NCBI GenBank assembly: GCA_012845835.1
Contig: JABAKD010000029.1
Coordinates: 10,232,338 to 10,296,337, forward strand
Reading direction: 5' to 3'
Length of the DNA: 64,000 bases
DNA from: Undaria pinnatifida
Taxonomy: Eukaryota > Sar > Phaeophyceae > Laminariales > Alariaceae
The notes under the pieces were generated by a model. It did no database searches. It saw only the letters and a program-made list of their open reading frames with translations, and was not told the DNA's origin. Position numbers and translations under genes: made by a program. Shown piece after piece: positions 52,600-63,205 of the stretch (its first letter is position 1; the number at the start of each line of letters is the position of its first letter).

Positions 52600-53490
52600 A
52601 CCGTAGCACTAAATGCTTCAATCCCTAGCAATCTCAGGGTCGACGCAAACAAACGTTCAAAAACTAGCCTTGAACGGCTCGTCGAGTAGGGAAAGCCTCT
52701 ACCTCGTTATATAGCTATTACTTGGTGTTTGTTTGCCGTTAATAAGGAGTCCCAACAATGAAACAGCCTCGCGGTTCGCGACCAGGCACGCCTTGCTTGG
52801 CTCGCAGTTTACAATGAGGCGCTCAAGCTCAAAGCACGAGCCTTGATTATCATCGCGGTTGTTACATTACAGTTAACTCCTATTATTCAACGTCAGGATT
52901 ACTACCTCTTTACTACATTATTACTGCTATGCTGTGGTGTACCGGTGTAATAACAGAAACCTTGACGAGGGAGGGAGCGCTGTTGTAGGTAGTAGTGCTA
53001 TTATTATTACTCTTCTTCTCACAGTGGTCTCGGCGGCCGCCTCGCCAGCCTCAGAGTCGGTGCTTGTCGTCGAACTGGCAGTCGCAGTCCTCGAAGCCGT
53101 GGAACACCGACAATCAGCGTCTGTATTGGACACGTCGCAAGGAAGGGTACGTGAGAAAAAAAGAATGCAACACACATGTCATGCTATTATTGTTGTTGCA
53201 TTCCCCTGGGAGCAGCCCCTTATCTTACTGTACTATTTCATTACTATGTTGCGTTGTTGTCAGCATTGTTGGTGTGTGTTGTCGTTGTCGCTACTATTTT
53301 GTTTCCCATCCGAAAAGTTGCAGCATAGTAATGATAGCTTCAACATCAATCATCCCAAAATAACCCCAGGTTCAACAAGAAACCCATGGGAGACAAACTA
53401 AATACAACAAATGAGCAAACTCAGCGGGAAAACCTGAAACTGACATTAACGAATAAAGCGCAAACGTGCAACGACCAAAACCTAGAGGGA
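52600..53490. other. Stretch without a recognised gene
   Basis: Begins with CTTGCGGACCGTAGCACTAA, ATGCTTCAATC, a direct-orientation match to 50394-50434. The plus-strand frame at 52934-53401 (LLLTVVSAAASPASESVLVV) is protein-like over about 60 codons but has no clear splice sites. Low confidence. Confidence 0.3.
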
Positions 53491-53499
53491 TATATTAAA

Positions 53500-53670
53500 A
53501 AAATAAAAATACTCTCCAGCTGTGAGATCGAACTCATATTTGCAAGCTGTGTGCGATACTCCGATCGCGCGTATTACTGTGTGTGTGTCCTCATTAAGGG
53601 TACAGGTTGGCGACTCCCCTTGGAACTACAGTAGTAGTGTTGGCTGTACCAGGGTCAACAGGGTGGTGTT
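53500..53670 (+). repeat. R1b repeat, copy 4
   Basis: ACTCTCCAGCTGTGAGATCG, AACTCATATTTGCAAGCTGT, CGATACTCCGATCGCGCGTA, then CATTAAGGGTACAGGTTGGC and CCAGGGTCAACAGGG. It matches 46845-47020 closely. Confidence 0.7.
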
Positions 53671-54500
53671 AGTCAGTCTGTGCGCGGAAACTATAAAACC
53701 CGTTTTTGAAGGGGACAAAATTTGGCAGCTGTTGTGGAAGGAAATGCATCAGTTTATCAAGTATATCCTGTAAGTCGTATAACCGATGAGGGGAGGGCGG
53801 AGTTTTTAAGGACGGGGGGGGCGGGGGTGTGGGGGGGGCAACTCAGTCTGTGCGCGGAAACTATAAATCCTTTAAGGGGACAAATCTGACGGTTGTGGAA
53901 GGAATGCATGAGTTTATCATGTCTATCCTGTAAGTCGTACACCCAGTGAGGAGAAGGCGGAGTGTTCGAAGGGGTTGGGAGGCGGGGGGGGGGGGGGGGT
54001 TGGGGAGGGGGGGGGGAAGGGGGGGAGGGGATTCCCAACATCTTTAGGTCGCATAGATGTAGGGGCTTGCTATTCGCGTGGTGCTACGTCTAGGCGATGG
54101 TGCGGGTGGTGGGGAAGGAGGGGGCGTTGCGGGGGGGGGGGGGGGGGGGGCGGATGAATTGGAGCTACGGCATGGATGGCTAGAAAGATATGAGGTGATA
54201 TTAACTGCTCCTGGCAGATTTTGATTTTAGGCGGGGCGTTTGAACAAGAGGGAGCGGGGGAAAAGGGAGGGGCGCGGGGGGGGGCGGAAATGAGTGGGAG
54301 CTACGGCATGGATGGCTAGAAATATAATGAGGTGATACCAGCTGCCTGGAGCGTTTTATTACTCTGGCGGATTTTTATTTTAGGTGGGGCATCTAAACAA
54401 GAGGGATCGGCGGGGGGGGGGGGCGGGCGGGACAACTCAATATGTGCGCGGAAACTACAAATCCTTGAAGGGGACAAATCTGACGGTTGTAGAAGGGACA
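53671..54500. repeat. Poly-G-spaced tandem units, array 2
   Basis: Units of about 130-165 bases with AGTCTGTGCGCGGAAACTAT, GGGACAAATCTGACGGTTGT and TCAAGTATATCCTGTAAGTC, separated by G-tracts of 10-20. The last units instead carry GAGCTACGGCATGGATGGCT, AGAAAGATATGAGGTGATA, also present in single copy at 47668-47708. Confidence 0.75.
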
Positions 54501-55880
54501 CATCGTTTATATCACCTGCGTGGTATCATTATTTATTAATCTAGCATAATATTTGAATTCTGGCGTGGTATACAAAACAATTTTTAGGTTTTGGTATTGT
54601 ACAAGGATCGCAAGGTAGAGCATTTCAATAGATAGGTGCAACCATGTAGTTACCATGGTTTTACCGTGCCGATGATATATATATACCAGAGACACACATG
54701 GATGGATGGATGGATTTCCTAACGTATGTCCCTAAATTGTTTTCGTCACCTAGAACATCACGTCGTTTGTCTGTTTATCGTACTATCCGTACCAGGTACC
54801 ACGGCGCAATCTGAATGCGGGACGGTTCCTCCACACATATAACACCCGGCTGTTTTAGGCCGTTTGCTCGCTTGGCACGCTTATCCCGCCCGGACCTGAC
54901 TGAGTCCTCCAAGCTGATCCTGGGCGTGTAATTAGCCGCCGACAGGGCCCACAAACACTCCCTGTGATCTGGCTGTTTGTGGTCTCACCCGGACCTGGCC
55001 CACCAAAAACGAGGCTTTCCACCAACAGGTGTACTTCAAACAAAAAGCAAATTTCACTGTAAAAACGTACAAAACCAGGCTATCTATCTATGTATGTATG
55101 CATACTGAACGACCTGCTGCATGCAGGTCCTACGATTGGTTTGGACAGCCGTCCTGAACTTGGTCGGCACTCACAACCACGGGTATCCAGTAAAATAATA
55201 TTAGCATGCACATCATACATAATGCATACCTACTTGCCTGGTGCCAGGCAGTCAGTGCTATGAAAATAACAATATAGTCTAATCCCGTCCGTGATGATTG
55301 ACGGCGGAAGCTAAACACTACGATAATAACCCTTTCCACAACAACAACTCCATAAATATCACCCCCATCTTGGGTCTGATTTAATTATAATGAGGCGCGC
55401 GAAGCACGCTGCGCTGAGCCTTTTTTTTCTCGGTTTTCCAAGGGAATAAAGCCTCTTCACATCGGATCGCATACGAGGGTGAAGCGTGCCTTGAACGACT
55501 TTCTCTGTTTCTGTGTGCGTTCGTGTTGATGTTTGTGTAGGTCAACATTTTTTTCGGCCACGTTTGTTTGTCCACCGCACTCAGCATGCACGGCACCAAG
55601 GCCAGTCAGTCCCGACGGGTCCCTTGCACGCACAAATAACCGACAACTTTTCTCGAACTGGTTTCTTTCGCTGTTATTAGTCCTTGAGAGTTCACGAGTC
55701 GAGGCAGGTGCGGCAACGTGTGTTTTTACCAGCTGGTTTTCACCGCCACACTGGGTTCCTACCAGTATCATTTTTTTTTTGTTTTCAAAACATCGTACCA
55801 ACTGCTGAACCGCGTCATGTGCCCAATAATCAACAGTACGTACGTGATGAAACGACCATTTTTCTTTTTTTGAAAAAAAA
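54501..55880. other. Stretch without a recognised gene
   Basis: Contains (GGAT)n at 54698-54714 and unique DNA. Frames at 55130-55339 and 55457-55801 (minus) and 55533-55808 (plus) have no splice support. Confidence 0.35.
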
Positions 55881-55884
55881 TGAA

Positions 55885-56175
55885 AAATGTCAGCCGTGAG
55901 TACGGCAGATTGAATGGTTGAAACTCAACATTGCAAGCTGCGTGGTACATTCGATCTGTTTCTTTTTGAAAATTCATTTTTACCGAGGATAAAAATAATA
56001 GAAGAGTTAGTTCCGCCGGCCATACGGTATAATACCCGAGTAGCCGCCGCACAATATACCGACAAGCCCACAAACTCGTCGATAATAAGCCCACAACACC
56101 TACAAGCCAACGTGCTCGTCGAGAATAAGCCCACAATACCCACAAGCCCACAGGCGCGCCGAGAACAACAACAAC
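55885..56175. repeat. R1 core followed by 40-50-base tandem units
   Basis: GTCAGCCGTGAGTACGGCAG, CAACATTGCAAGCTGCGTGG is an R1 copy. Downstream, units AAGCCCACAACACCTACAAG, CCAACGTGCTCGTCGAGAAT repeat three times (56040-56165). Confidence 0.6.
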
Positions 56176-56214
56176 AACGTAATCTCTCCGCCATCATACC
56201 CTGTTCGCTTGGAA

Positions 56215-56395
56215 TACCAGCAGTGATGTCGAACCTACGGTTACACCCTCAATTCGAATCGAGGTACAACGCCCTCGGCGACCTGTCCAATCAAAACGGG
56301 TGGCCGCGCCGCGTAAACGTTCTCGAGGGCAGCTTCAACAAAACGAATCCGGAGCCAGTCTGCCGCACGCAGGAGTAGCAATTGCTTCTGGGACG
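56215..56395. CDS. Exon candidate, strand unresolved
   Basis: Plus strand: after ttggaataccag the frame reads LRLHPQFESRYNALGDLSNQ, NGWPRRVNVLEGSFNKTNPE, PVCRTQE, TAG. Minus strand: after gcgcgtcccag it reads LLLLRAADWLRIRFVEAALE, NVYAARPPVLIGQVAEGVVP, RFELR before a GTGTAA donor. Both look coding; the minus reading has the better hydrophobic pattern. Family unknown. Confidence 0.35.
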
Positions 56396-56439
56396 CGCTC
56401 AATGTCAATATATAACAAGGAACGCTAGCGCTGAGTTGT

Positions 56440-56545
56440 GAACGGCAACTGAGTTAAATCCACACACGACGCGTATGAAAATACGTGGAAGTGTGGTGAT
56501 CTTTGACGCTTTATTTTTCCCCTTCCGCCGGAGGACGAAAAAAAA
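56440..56545 (-). repeat. SINE-like family S2, inverted 3' part
   Basis: ACACACGACGCGTATGAAAA, TACGTGGAAGTGTGGTGA and CCCTTCCGCCGGAGGACGAA match 48875-48970 in reverse complement. Confidence 0.55.
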
Positions 56546-56675
56546 AAAAAAAAAAATGCAAGGAACTCCATACATACATGATGCATCGCAGATATGACTA
56601 CTACTACTGCAGGTGTTGAGGCCGCGCCTCATTACCACCGATTACTTGTACCTGGTAAGCGTTTAGTCCCCGAGA

Positions 56676-56795
56676 CGGGGAGGTGTGGTGTCATAACGAA
56701 AGACTTTCAAGTTTAACTTGAGAATATTCATCTCTCGGGGAGGTGTGGTGTCATAACGAAAGACTTTCAAGTTTAACTTGAGAATATTCATCTCA
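56676..56795. repeat. Perfect 60-base tandem duplication
   Basis: CGGGGAGGTGTGGTGTCATA ... GAATATTCATCTCT is repeated without visible change at 56676-56735 and 56736-56795, except at the very end. It must be recent. Confidence 0.9.
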
Positions 56796-58620
56796 TTTAC
56801 TCGTGCAGAAAATAATTATTGAAGAATGTGAATAATTACATAACATGATAATAAACGGCATGTGCGCGAGAACAAATTTACAGCGCATGTGCACGTACGT
56901 CCAACAAGTCGAATACATTACGTCGGGAGCGGGATGATAAGAGACTTGCTAGCCCGCTTGAACCGGAAACGGACGCGCAAACCGATTTCACGGCCCCCAA
57001 AAAAGATCCTACTCTGATTCAAAGTGCTTGTCTCCTAAATGGGGTTGCAGTGGCGAGAGGGTTTAGAATTGGAAGTGTGAAGAAAACGATAACTTTCCAG
57101 ATACCGCTTGAAGAATATGTCCGAAACTGAAGCGGCAGTGCAGCAGCAGTATAGACTAGTCTAAATTAATATGTATGCGCAAGAACAAATTTCGTTTGAT
57201 GACGCGTATGTATACCGATCATACACTCCTGCTCTGGTATCCCTGGACAAAAAGGTGTTTCGTTGTTCATCGCCACCACACAACAGCCAACAGCTTCTGC
57301 TGCAACCAACAACCCGCACAAGGAAAAGGAAATAGGAAATAGGGCAAATGGCTATATACATCTGCAAGTGTGTGCCCTCTCACCCTCCCTCCCTCCCTCC
57401 CTCGTCCCTCTATATTATTTTATCGCGCTCTCGCTCTCCCTCTCTGTCTCACGCATACGCTGTATTCTGTCCTCATGTGGCTACTCAGTCAGTCAGGCCA
57501 CTCGTATCATATTTCCGGTATTCTGAAATAATGTCGCTATCAAAATGTTGCTGTTCTCACATAAAACCGAAAAACCATACAGACACACCAGGTACAGCAT
57601 AGCACTGCGGGCTGCAGTTTAAGAGAGGGGTGCTCCTCCAGGCGAATCATACCCGGCTTTCTCTTATACCGATACAAGAGAGTCTTCTCTCTTATACCGA
57701 CCGCTCGGTTTAAGATTAAATCATACCAAATCATACCATGGTATGTACCAGGTATGGGTTTTAGTGAGCCTGCGGGTGATTTCAAGAGATGTGCGATCGA
57801 CCCCTTTTTCGTGGGTGCCCCAACAAAGTGCGAAGAAGGGCCCGTCGCATGGCCATCCTTCAATACACAGCGCGTACCTGCTTCCTAACTAGGCAGCAAG
57901 TATCCTGTGTCTGAACAACACCTGCCGCGGTTTATTTGCTGTTCCCGCGCTCTTGGCTCTTGTGAGGCTGAATTTTCAAAGCTTTCGCTTAGATAAGTTC
58001 GGCAGAAGACAGGGGTTCCGGGTATTTGGCCAGAAGAAGCTCCTTAACATCGTGGCAGGTGTGCCAAACGATTTTGACCTCTCTTTTATCGGCATTCCTC
58101 TTAAACCGATCGCCCTTAAACAGTACCCCCCCTGGTATCATATGTGCCAGGCACCTATTAATAATAGCTAGATATCATCAGGTATGTCGAACTGTACTGA
58201 CAGGTGTCATATTCATATATATTTACCATATGTGCCAGGCACCTAGTAGATGGAAGGTCGAACTGTACTGACGGGTACCATGCTCACATTTACCAGGTAC
58301 CAGGCACGTATCATATTACTGCTGTGTCGATGGATCATATGTCGAACGTACAACCACCCCGCGTATTGTCGTCGAAACAAACAGAAGAAACAGGATTTTG
58401 AAAATGTTTTTACCAAAAACTCTAAAGAAATGTTAATACTAAATAAAAACCTCAGTTTATCAAATATAAATGGTCCCTTCCTGGACGCCTGCGACACAAC
58501 CTTTCAAAACTTTGCAGTTGGCCGCTGCATGGCTTGTGGCTGATAAGGCAAGTACGCACCCAGGGGCAATGGAATTACAAGAGGATACGTACAGAATGTC
58601 GGAACCTCACGCGGCCAGAG
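56796..58620. other. Stretch without a recognised gene
   Basis: (CCCT)n lies at 57385-57404. At 57780-57860 the minus strand encodes HFVGAPTKKGSIAHLLKSPA between tattgaag and CTG|GTACAT, a weak exon candidate. At 58136-58320 an 88-base unit (CATATGTGCCAGGCACCTA ... GTCGAACTGTACTGAC) occurs twice. Confidence 0.3.
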
Positions 58621-58627
58621 CCAGTGA

Positions 58628-58727
58628 TTGCTGCGGACCCACTCGAGCGAAGAGCCGGCAGGTCCCCCCGCGATCGTTTATGAAGATGTGCGTCTTGTGC
58701 CGAGGGGGGCTGGAACTGCTCTTGGGT
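58628..58727 (+). CDS. Exon-like open stretch, unassigned
   Basis: The plus frame reads SSEEPAGPPAIVYEDVRLVP, RGAGTALG, a protein-like sequence ending near a weak donor (CTTGG|GTTAGC). Antisense, the frame DAHLHKRSRGDLPALRSSGS ends before GTGAGG, so the strand is uncertain. Family unknown. Confidence 0.25.
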
Positions 58728-59163
58728 TAGCTCGAATTTGCTGTTTTTTTATCTTGAAACTCGACATACATGTTCTTTTTTCTTACGATTTTTTTTTTCG
58801 CTGTGCACGATTTTTATTTCACGAGAGCGATCGCTGTTGAACTATTTGTCTTGGGCAAGAAAGTAAGAGGTACACCCCGCTTCAAGCTACATGTAGATAC
58901 AGCAAAGCAAAGAAAGGACACCTACGATACCAAGCCTCTGCGCGGTTCAGCGAGGGGGCGACTCAGCACGCACGTCAGACGCGCGAGTAGGCGCATACCT
59001 GCTACGGACATTTTTGAATTCCTTGCCGGCCACACACTTGCAAGCAGCAAGCGGAAGTCTCACAAGCAAACAATTTCATTTTCTTTCTTCTCCTTTCCCT
59101 CCTCTGCCGCGGCAACAGAGCAAGACCCTTGCGACGGGCAACGACGCGCAACGCGTGGCCCAC

Positions 59164-59254
59164 CTTTTGTCTGCCCGGCCTCCTTGCCTGGGTCCATGAG
59201 TGAACCCCTCGCCGTAGCCATATCGCGTGTTCTCGAACCAAGGACGGTGTGCAT
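59164..59254 (-). CDS. Exon candidate (RPWFENTRYGYGEGFTHGPR part)
   Basis: The acceptor is ctctattacaacag and the donor AAAAG|GTGGGC. The frame encodes AHRPWFENTRYGYGEGFTHG, PRQGGRADKR, rich in aromatic and Gly residues as in real domains. A plus-strand frame covers the same bases. No partner exon was found in the 14 kb towards gene B. Family unknown. Confidence 0.35.
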
Positions 59255-59279
59255 CTGTTGTAATAGAGTTTTGAATTAA

Positions 59280-60130
59280 AACTTGGGGCTTTTCCATTTT
59301 TTGCAAGATGACAGATACTCAACCTACATACATGCAGAAATATATATAGGAAACCCGGGGTTGTGCATCAAATATCCCCCTTCTTGGTTTTGATTAGGTC
59401 AACCTGCCTGTTCATACAGTTTACCAGGCACCCTTTAGTTTGACGCCTCATAGTGGGTGCATGTATGCAAATGTGTTGTCTATATGATACACTGTCTCGG
59501 CGGATGCACACCGATCTCCGACGACATGGAATGGGTCAATGGCGAGCGGGGGAAGACGAAAAGACCAAAGGGTATCCACTTCGAAGTAATAGGAGAACCT
59601 GAAAATATCTAGGTATAGCCCCTCTGCCCATGGTGTCGTGAATGGAGTCGTCGCTCTAACGAGATACCAGGTAATTTTTGGATCTGTATCGCCCCGAAGA
59701 GCATTGGTCGCCCCTGTTCAAAGCAAAAGAAACCACCCGCCAGTATAATTTATGCTCAAGATGAAAGCTTGTTATATAATGAGCGTATGAATACAAATAG
59801 CATGTGGATGCGAATCATTGAGGAACACGATTTGCCGCCGCGCCGGCAATCGGCGGGCAGAGCCGACTTAACCCTATAGTAGAACAGCAAAAATGACCCC
59901 GTGCACACCATTTCCATGTTGAGTGCCTCAAAAACCGTAGGTGCAGTTGTAAGCGGGTTGAGGGGTAACAATTATTCCCATTCATTGCGCGATAATGCCG
60001 GCTCAGGGTAAACCAAAATAACGCCATTAAATAGGGTTACAGCTACTGCACGCCGGCAACCTGTCACCCCTGCGCACAGCCAGCAAAAACACTTCTCCGC
60101 GCGCTTCTCTGGCCGGACAACATACTTTGT
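59280..60130. other. Stretch with nothing recognised
   Basis: Mostly unique sequence. The short minus-strand frames at 59756-60027 have no splice support. Confidence 0.35.
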
Positions 60131-60139
60131 GGCCTTAGG

Positions 60140-60870
60140 GTTCCTGTTACCGTTATCGTTTTTGTAGCTTGTTACCGTTCGTTGCCGTTTCTTTTAACCG
60201 TTTCATATACGTAAACCGTTGTCGTTTCTGTAGCCGTAATGGCTACAACCACACTGTTGTTGTCGTTTCCGTAGCCGTCACGGCTACATCTACTGTTGTT
60301 GTCGTTTCTGCAACCATAGCCGCTACGGATATACCGCTGTCGTCGACCATGTAACGTAACCGACACCGTTACCGTTACATATCCCAGCACCAAAAATGCT
60401 ACCCATTTCTACTTCATATTCCATTGACGTAGCTACTACAGATATCCGTTGCCATTTGGAATAATGAGTGTTACCGTCACTGCGACCGCTTCTGCACCCG
60501 TACTAGCAAACGCTTCCATCGTCATTTTCTACAAACAACAACCGTTACCACCAACGTTGCCGTTTCCGTAACAGTATACCCATCACCGTTGCCTTTCTGC
60601 AGCCATAACCGTAACTTCACCTGTACCGTCGTCGTTTCTGAAACTGGAACCGGAACCGAAACCGGAACCGTTCTTGTTGCCGTTTTCGTAACCGTGTATG
60701 TAACACAATTGTTGTTTCGGCATCTGTAACCACACAGCCGTAACCGTATCAGGAACCGTCTCCGCTGTCGATTACGCAACAAATACATTAAACCGTCATC
60801 GCTGTCGCTTCTGTAACGGTACCCGTAACCTCTGCCGGCGTCGTAGCCGGGAAGCAAGATGCCAGAAGGT
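60140..60870. repeat. Degenerate ACCGTT/CCGTAACCG minisatellite
   Basis: Loose units such as GTTGTTGTCGTTTCTGTAGC, CGTNACGGCTACA (three at 60205-60330) and AACCGTNACCG across 730 bases. Thr/Val-rich frames on the minus strand (VPVSVPVPVSETTT) follow from the repeat. Confidence 0.65.
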
Positions 60871-61249
60871 ATGTCTCCTCCAAAGAAGGGCACAAACCTC
60901 ATGCAGGGCCACAAGGGAATTCGCAAGACATGGTGCAGCGACTATACTGTATATCGTCTTCCTCAGACGTGGGATTAATGAACGTCCTGAATTATCATGA
61001 TAACGACCACCCGCACCAATCGCCTAACCCACCCCCCAAGTCAAACCCAATCACCATCACCACCCCATATATTATCATTTCCCCCCCCTTTTGCTGCCCA
61101 CCCTTCCTCGCCTTCCGCATCCCCCCCAACCAGCAAAAGAAAAACTGGGAAAACACGAGAAAAGGGGCGGGGGGGGGGAGGGCAGCAAAGATACAGGGGA
61201 AAAAAAAATCAAATTACACAGTTTCAGTACGAGAATACGCCATACTCAC

Positions 61250-61303
61250 CTGCCGCGTGCTATCTAGGACACGTATGGGCGGCACAACCCCCCGCCCCCC
61301 CCC
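61250..61303 (-). CDS. Exon candidate (VVPPIRVLDSTRQ part)
   Basis: The acceptor ttttttctttttgtggag and a perfect donor CAG|GTGAGT bound 54 bases reading a short Gly run, then GVVPPIRVLDSTRQ. Thirty-five bases upstream a minus frame, GELSIVISGTLGGDLIEGEP, IDRSVGLCDKRIGVSRQE, ends in TGA (61338), which would be a separate gene end or an antisense shadow. Partner exons not found. Confidence 0.35.
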
Positions 61304-61494
61304 CTCCACAAAAAGAAAAAACTAAAGCTAAAAAGCATCATTCTTGCCTCGACACTCCTATGCGCTTGTCACACAGACCAACCGACCGATCGATCGGCTC
61401 CCCCTCTATAAGATCCCCACCAAGTGTTCCTGATATTACTATTGATAGCTCTCCGCTACACCCGCTAGCTCCATCGGCTTTTTCTCGCACGCGG

Positions 61495-61691
61495 CAGTGG
61501 CGGAGCCGCCGCCCCCGACCCTGCCCCCGCCCCCGCCCCAGCTCCCCCCCCATCCGACGGCGGCAGTGGGGGTAGAGGAGGCTGCAATGGATTCGTCGAA
61601 GGGGGGAGCGGGGCCTGCAAAGGCCGCGCCGGGGGGGGCAGAGGGGGCTGCAAGGGCTGCGCCGGGGGGGGCAGCGAGGGGGATGTCGTAA
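61495..61691 (+). CDS. Candidate plus-strand terminal exon (Pro then Ala/Gly-rich)
   Basis: The acceptor is cttttctcgcacgcggcag. The frame reads a Pro-rich start (AEPPPPTLPPPPPQLPPHPT), AAVGVEEAAMDSSKGGAG, a repeat AKAAPGGAEGAARAAPGGAA and RGMS, TAA. The antisense strand is Pro-rich and also open. The composition makes the coding call weak. Confidence 0.25.
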
Positions 61692-61814
61692 GGGGTGGAG
61701 GTAGCGGCGCCGGAGGAAGAACTTTGCCCCTGCCGATTGGAGAAAAAAAAGCGAGGGGGGGCGCGTGGGCGGTGGGGGGAGATTAGATCGTGTTCAACTA
61801 AGCTGGGGTGGCCG

Positions 61815-61852
61815 TCATCCCGTCATCCCGTCATCCCGTCATCCCGCACATG
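61815..61852. repeat. (CCCGTCAT)n octanucleotide repeat
   Basis: Four units of ATCCCGTC in a row after GGCCGTC. Confidence 0.85.
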
Positions 61853-61859
61853 ATGTTCG

Positions 61860-62535
61860 TTGACTGCATCTGCCTCGGGATTAGGATGTTCAGACAATAC
61901 ATTTTATACAAGGGTGGATGAAACGCGGTGACGGTATACATCAGTGTTGTATACATATCAGGCACTTCGAAGTATAGAAAGTTTCACTACAACCATATCG
62001 TGTGCCTCGAAGGTGAAAACTAATCAAGGTCTTCAACTAGTACGAATCACGCAAAAACTGTATATAAGGTCTTCAACTAGTACGAATCACGCAAAAACTG
62101 TATATACCCGCTTAAACCATTCGGTTTCGTATCTCGATTTTTTCTACTAAGGGCTATACACGAGGCCTTTCAAACCCCAATCAACCCACCTTTACATAGT
62201 ACCTCCCCTTCCAAAACTCGATTTTGAGTCATCTTAAAGTGCAACCCGATGAACAAATAAATCCAATAAATCCATGGCCTAAACATGGATACACAAGTTT
62301 CATGCAGTATTTCAACCCAAGGATGGCATTCATTTATTCTGAGTATTGCCGACTGAGGCATGCTACACGGTAGAGACGCACCACTTTAATTTCTGCGGCT
62401 CCTCGCTCGATCTGCTCTATACCCCACCGAAAAACTCATTTGGAGAAACGTCAAAGAGCTTTCCAATGAACAACCCCATGGTTTAGGTATTCCTCGAAAC
62501 ATTGTATTTGCTTGACAAGAATTAAATCCGACCAT
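61860..62535. other. Stretch with a 41-base duplication
   Basis: AAGGTCTTCAACTAGTACGA, ATCACGCAAAAACTGTATAT occurs twice in tandem at 62026-62107. The rest is AT-rich and unique; CTCTATACCCCACCGAAAAA at 62416 resembles the flank of family R3. Confidence 0.5.
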
Positions 62536-62539
62536 TTAA

Positions 62540-62680
62540 GGTTAACGCCTTTACGGCTGGAACCCCCTTGTGGGGACGAAATTACTTGGGTTTAGTATAG
62601 GGAGGGATTTGGGGGCTCTATAGGGGTTAAGGAGCCCCGTCGTTCAGACACCGTTCCAGCGAAAAATCGGTATGCCTTAC
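62540..62680 (+). repeat. R3 repeat, copy 4
   Basis: TTAACGCCTTTACGGCTGGA, ACCCCCTTGTGGGGACGAAA, TTACTTGGGTTTAGTATAGG, then AAGGAGCCCCGTCGTTCAGA. The most complete R3 copy in the window. Confidence 0.6.
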
Positions 62681-62984
62681 TACCTCTATCGTAGCACGCA
62701 TCGATTTCAATATTTCAATAATAGCTTAAGGACAATCTGTACCGCAACCGGTTGTAGGCACTATCGATTGGGCGATAAATATGCTTGTATTGTCCTTCGG
62801 GGGCTACGGGCGCATCGACCAAACCCGGGTCAGGCGCAGTAGACAGAAAAAAAGTAACAAAACACGAAAATACACACAGACAACGACACCCACGGACACA
62901 CACGGCATTACAAGAACACACAAACGTGCGCAAGACACACGAACACAAACACAAGAACAGACACGCAAACTCCAACGGTGCACA

Positions 62985-63205
62985 AACATTTCTATAAAAT
63001 ACCAACACCAACCACTATAGTGGAGAAAAACAAAATATGTATATATGTATATTTTTTTAAACAAAAGAATAGGACCCCTCCCATTAAGAAAAAACTCACC
63101 CACTTATTAATAGTATATTACAAGTGCCAACAACGCAGCTTGCAAAGATGAGTATTGACCCGAAATTCGTCGAACTCACGGCTGACGTCTTTAATTTTTT
63201 TTTTA
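62985..63205 (-). repeat. R1 repeat, longest copy
   Basis: TACCAACACCAACCACTATA, AGAATAGGACCCCTCCCATT, AAGTGCCAACAACGCAGCTT, GCAAAGATGAG and CGAACTCACGGCTGACGTCT, ending in a T-run. It matches 12375-12620. Confidence 0.7.
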
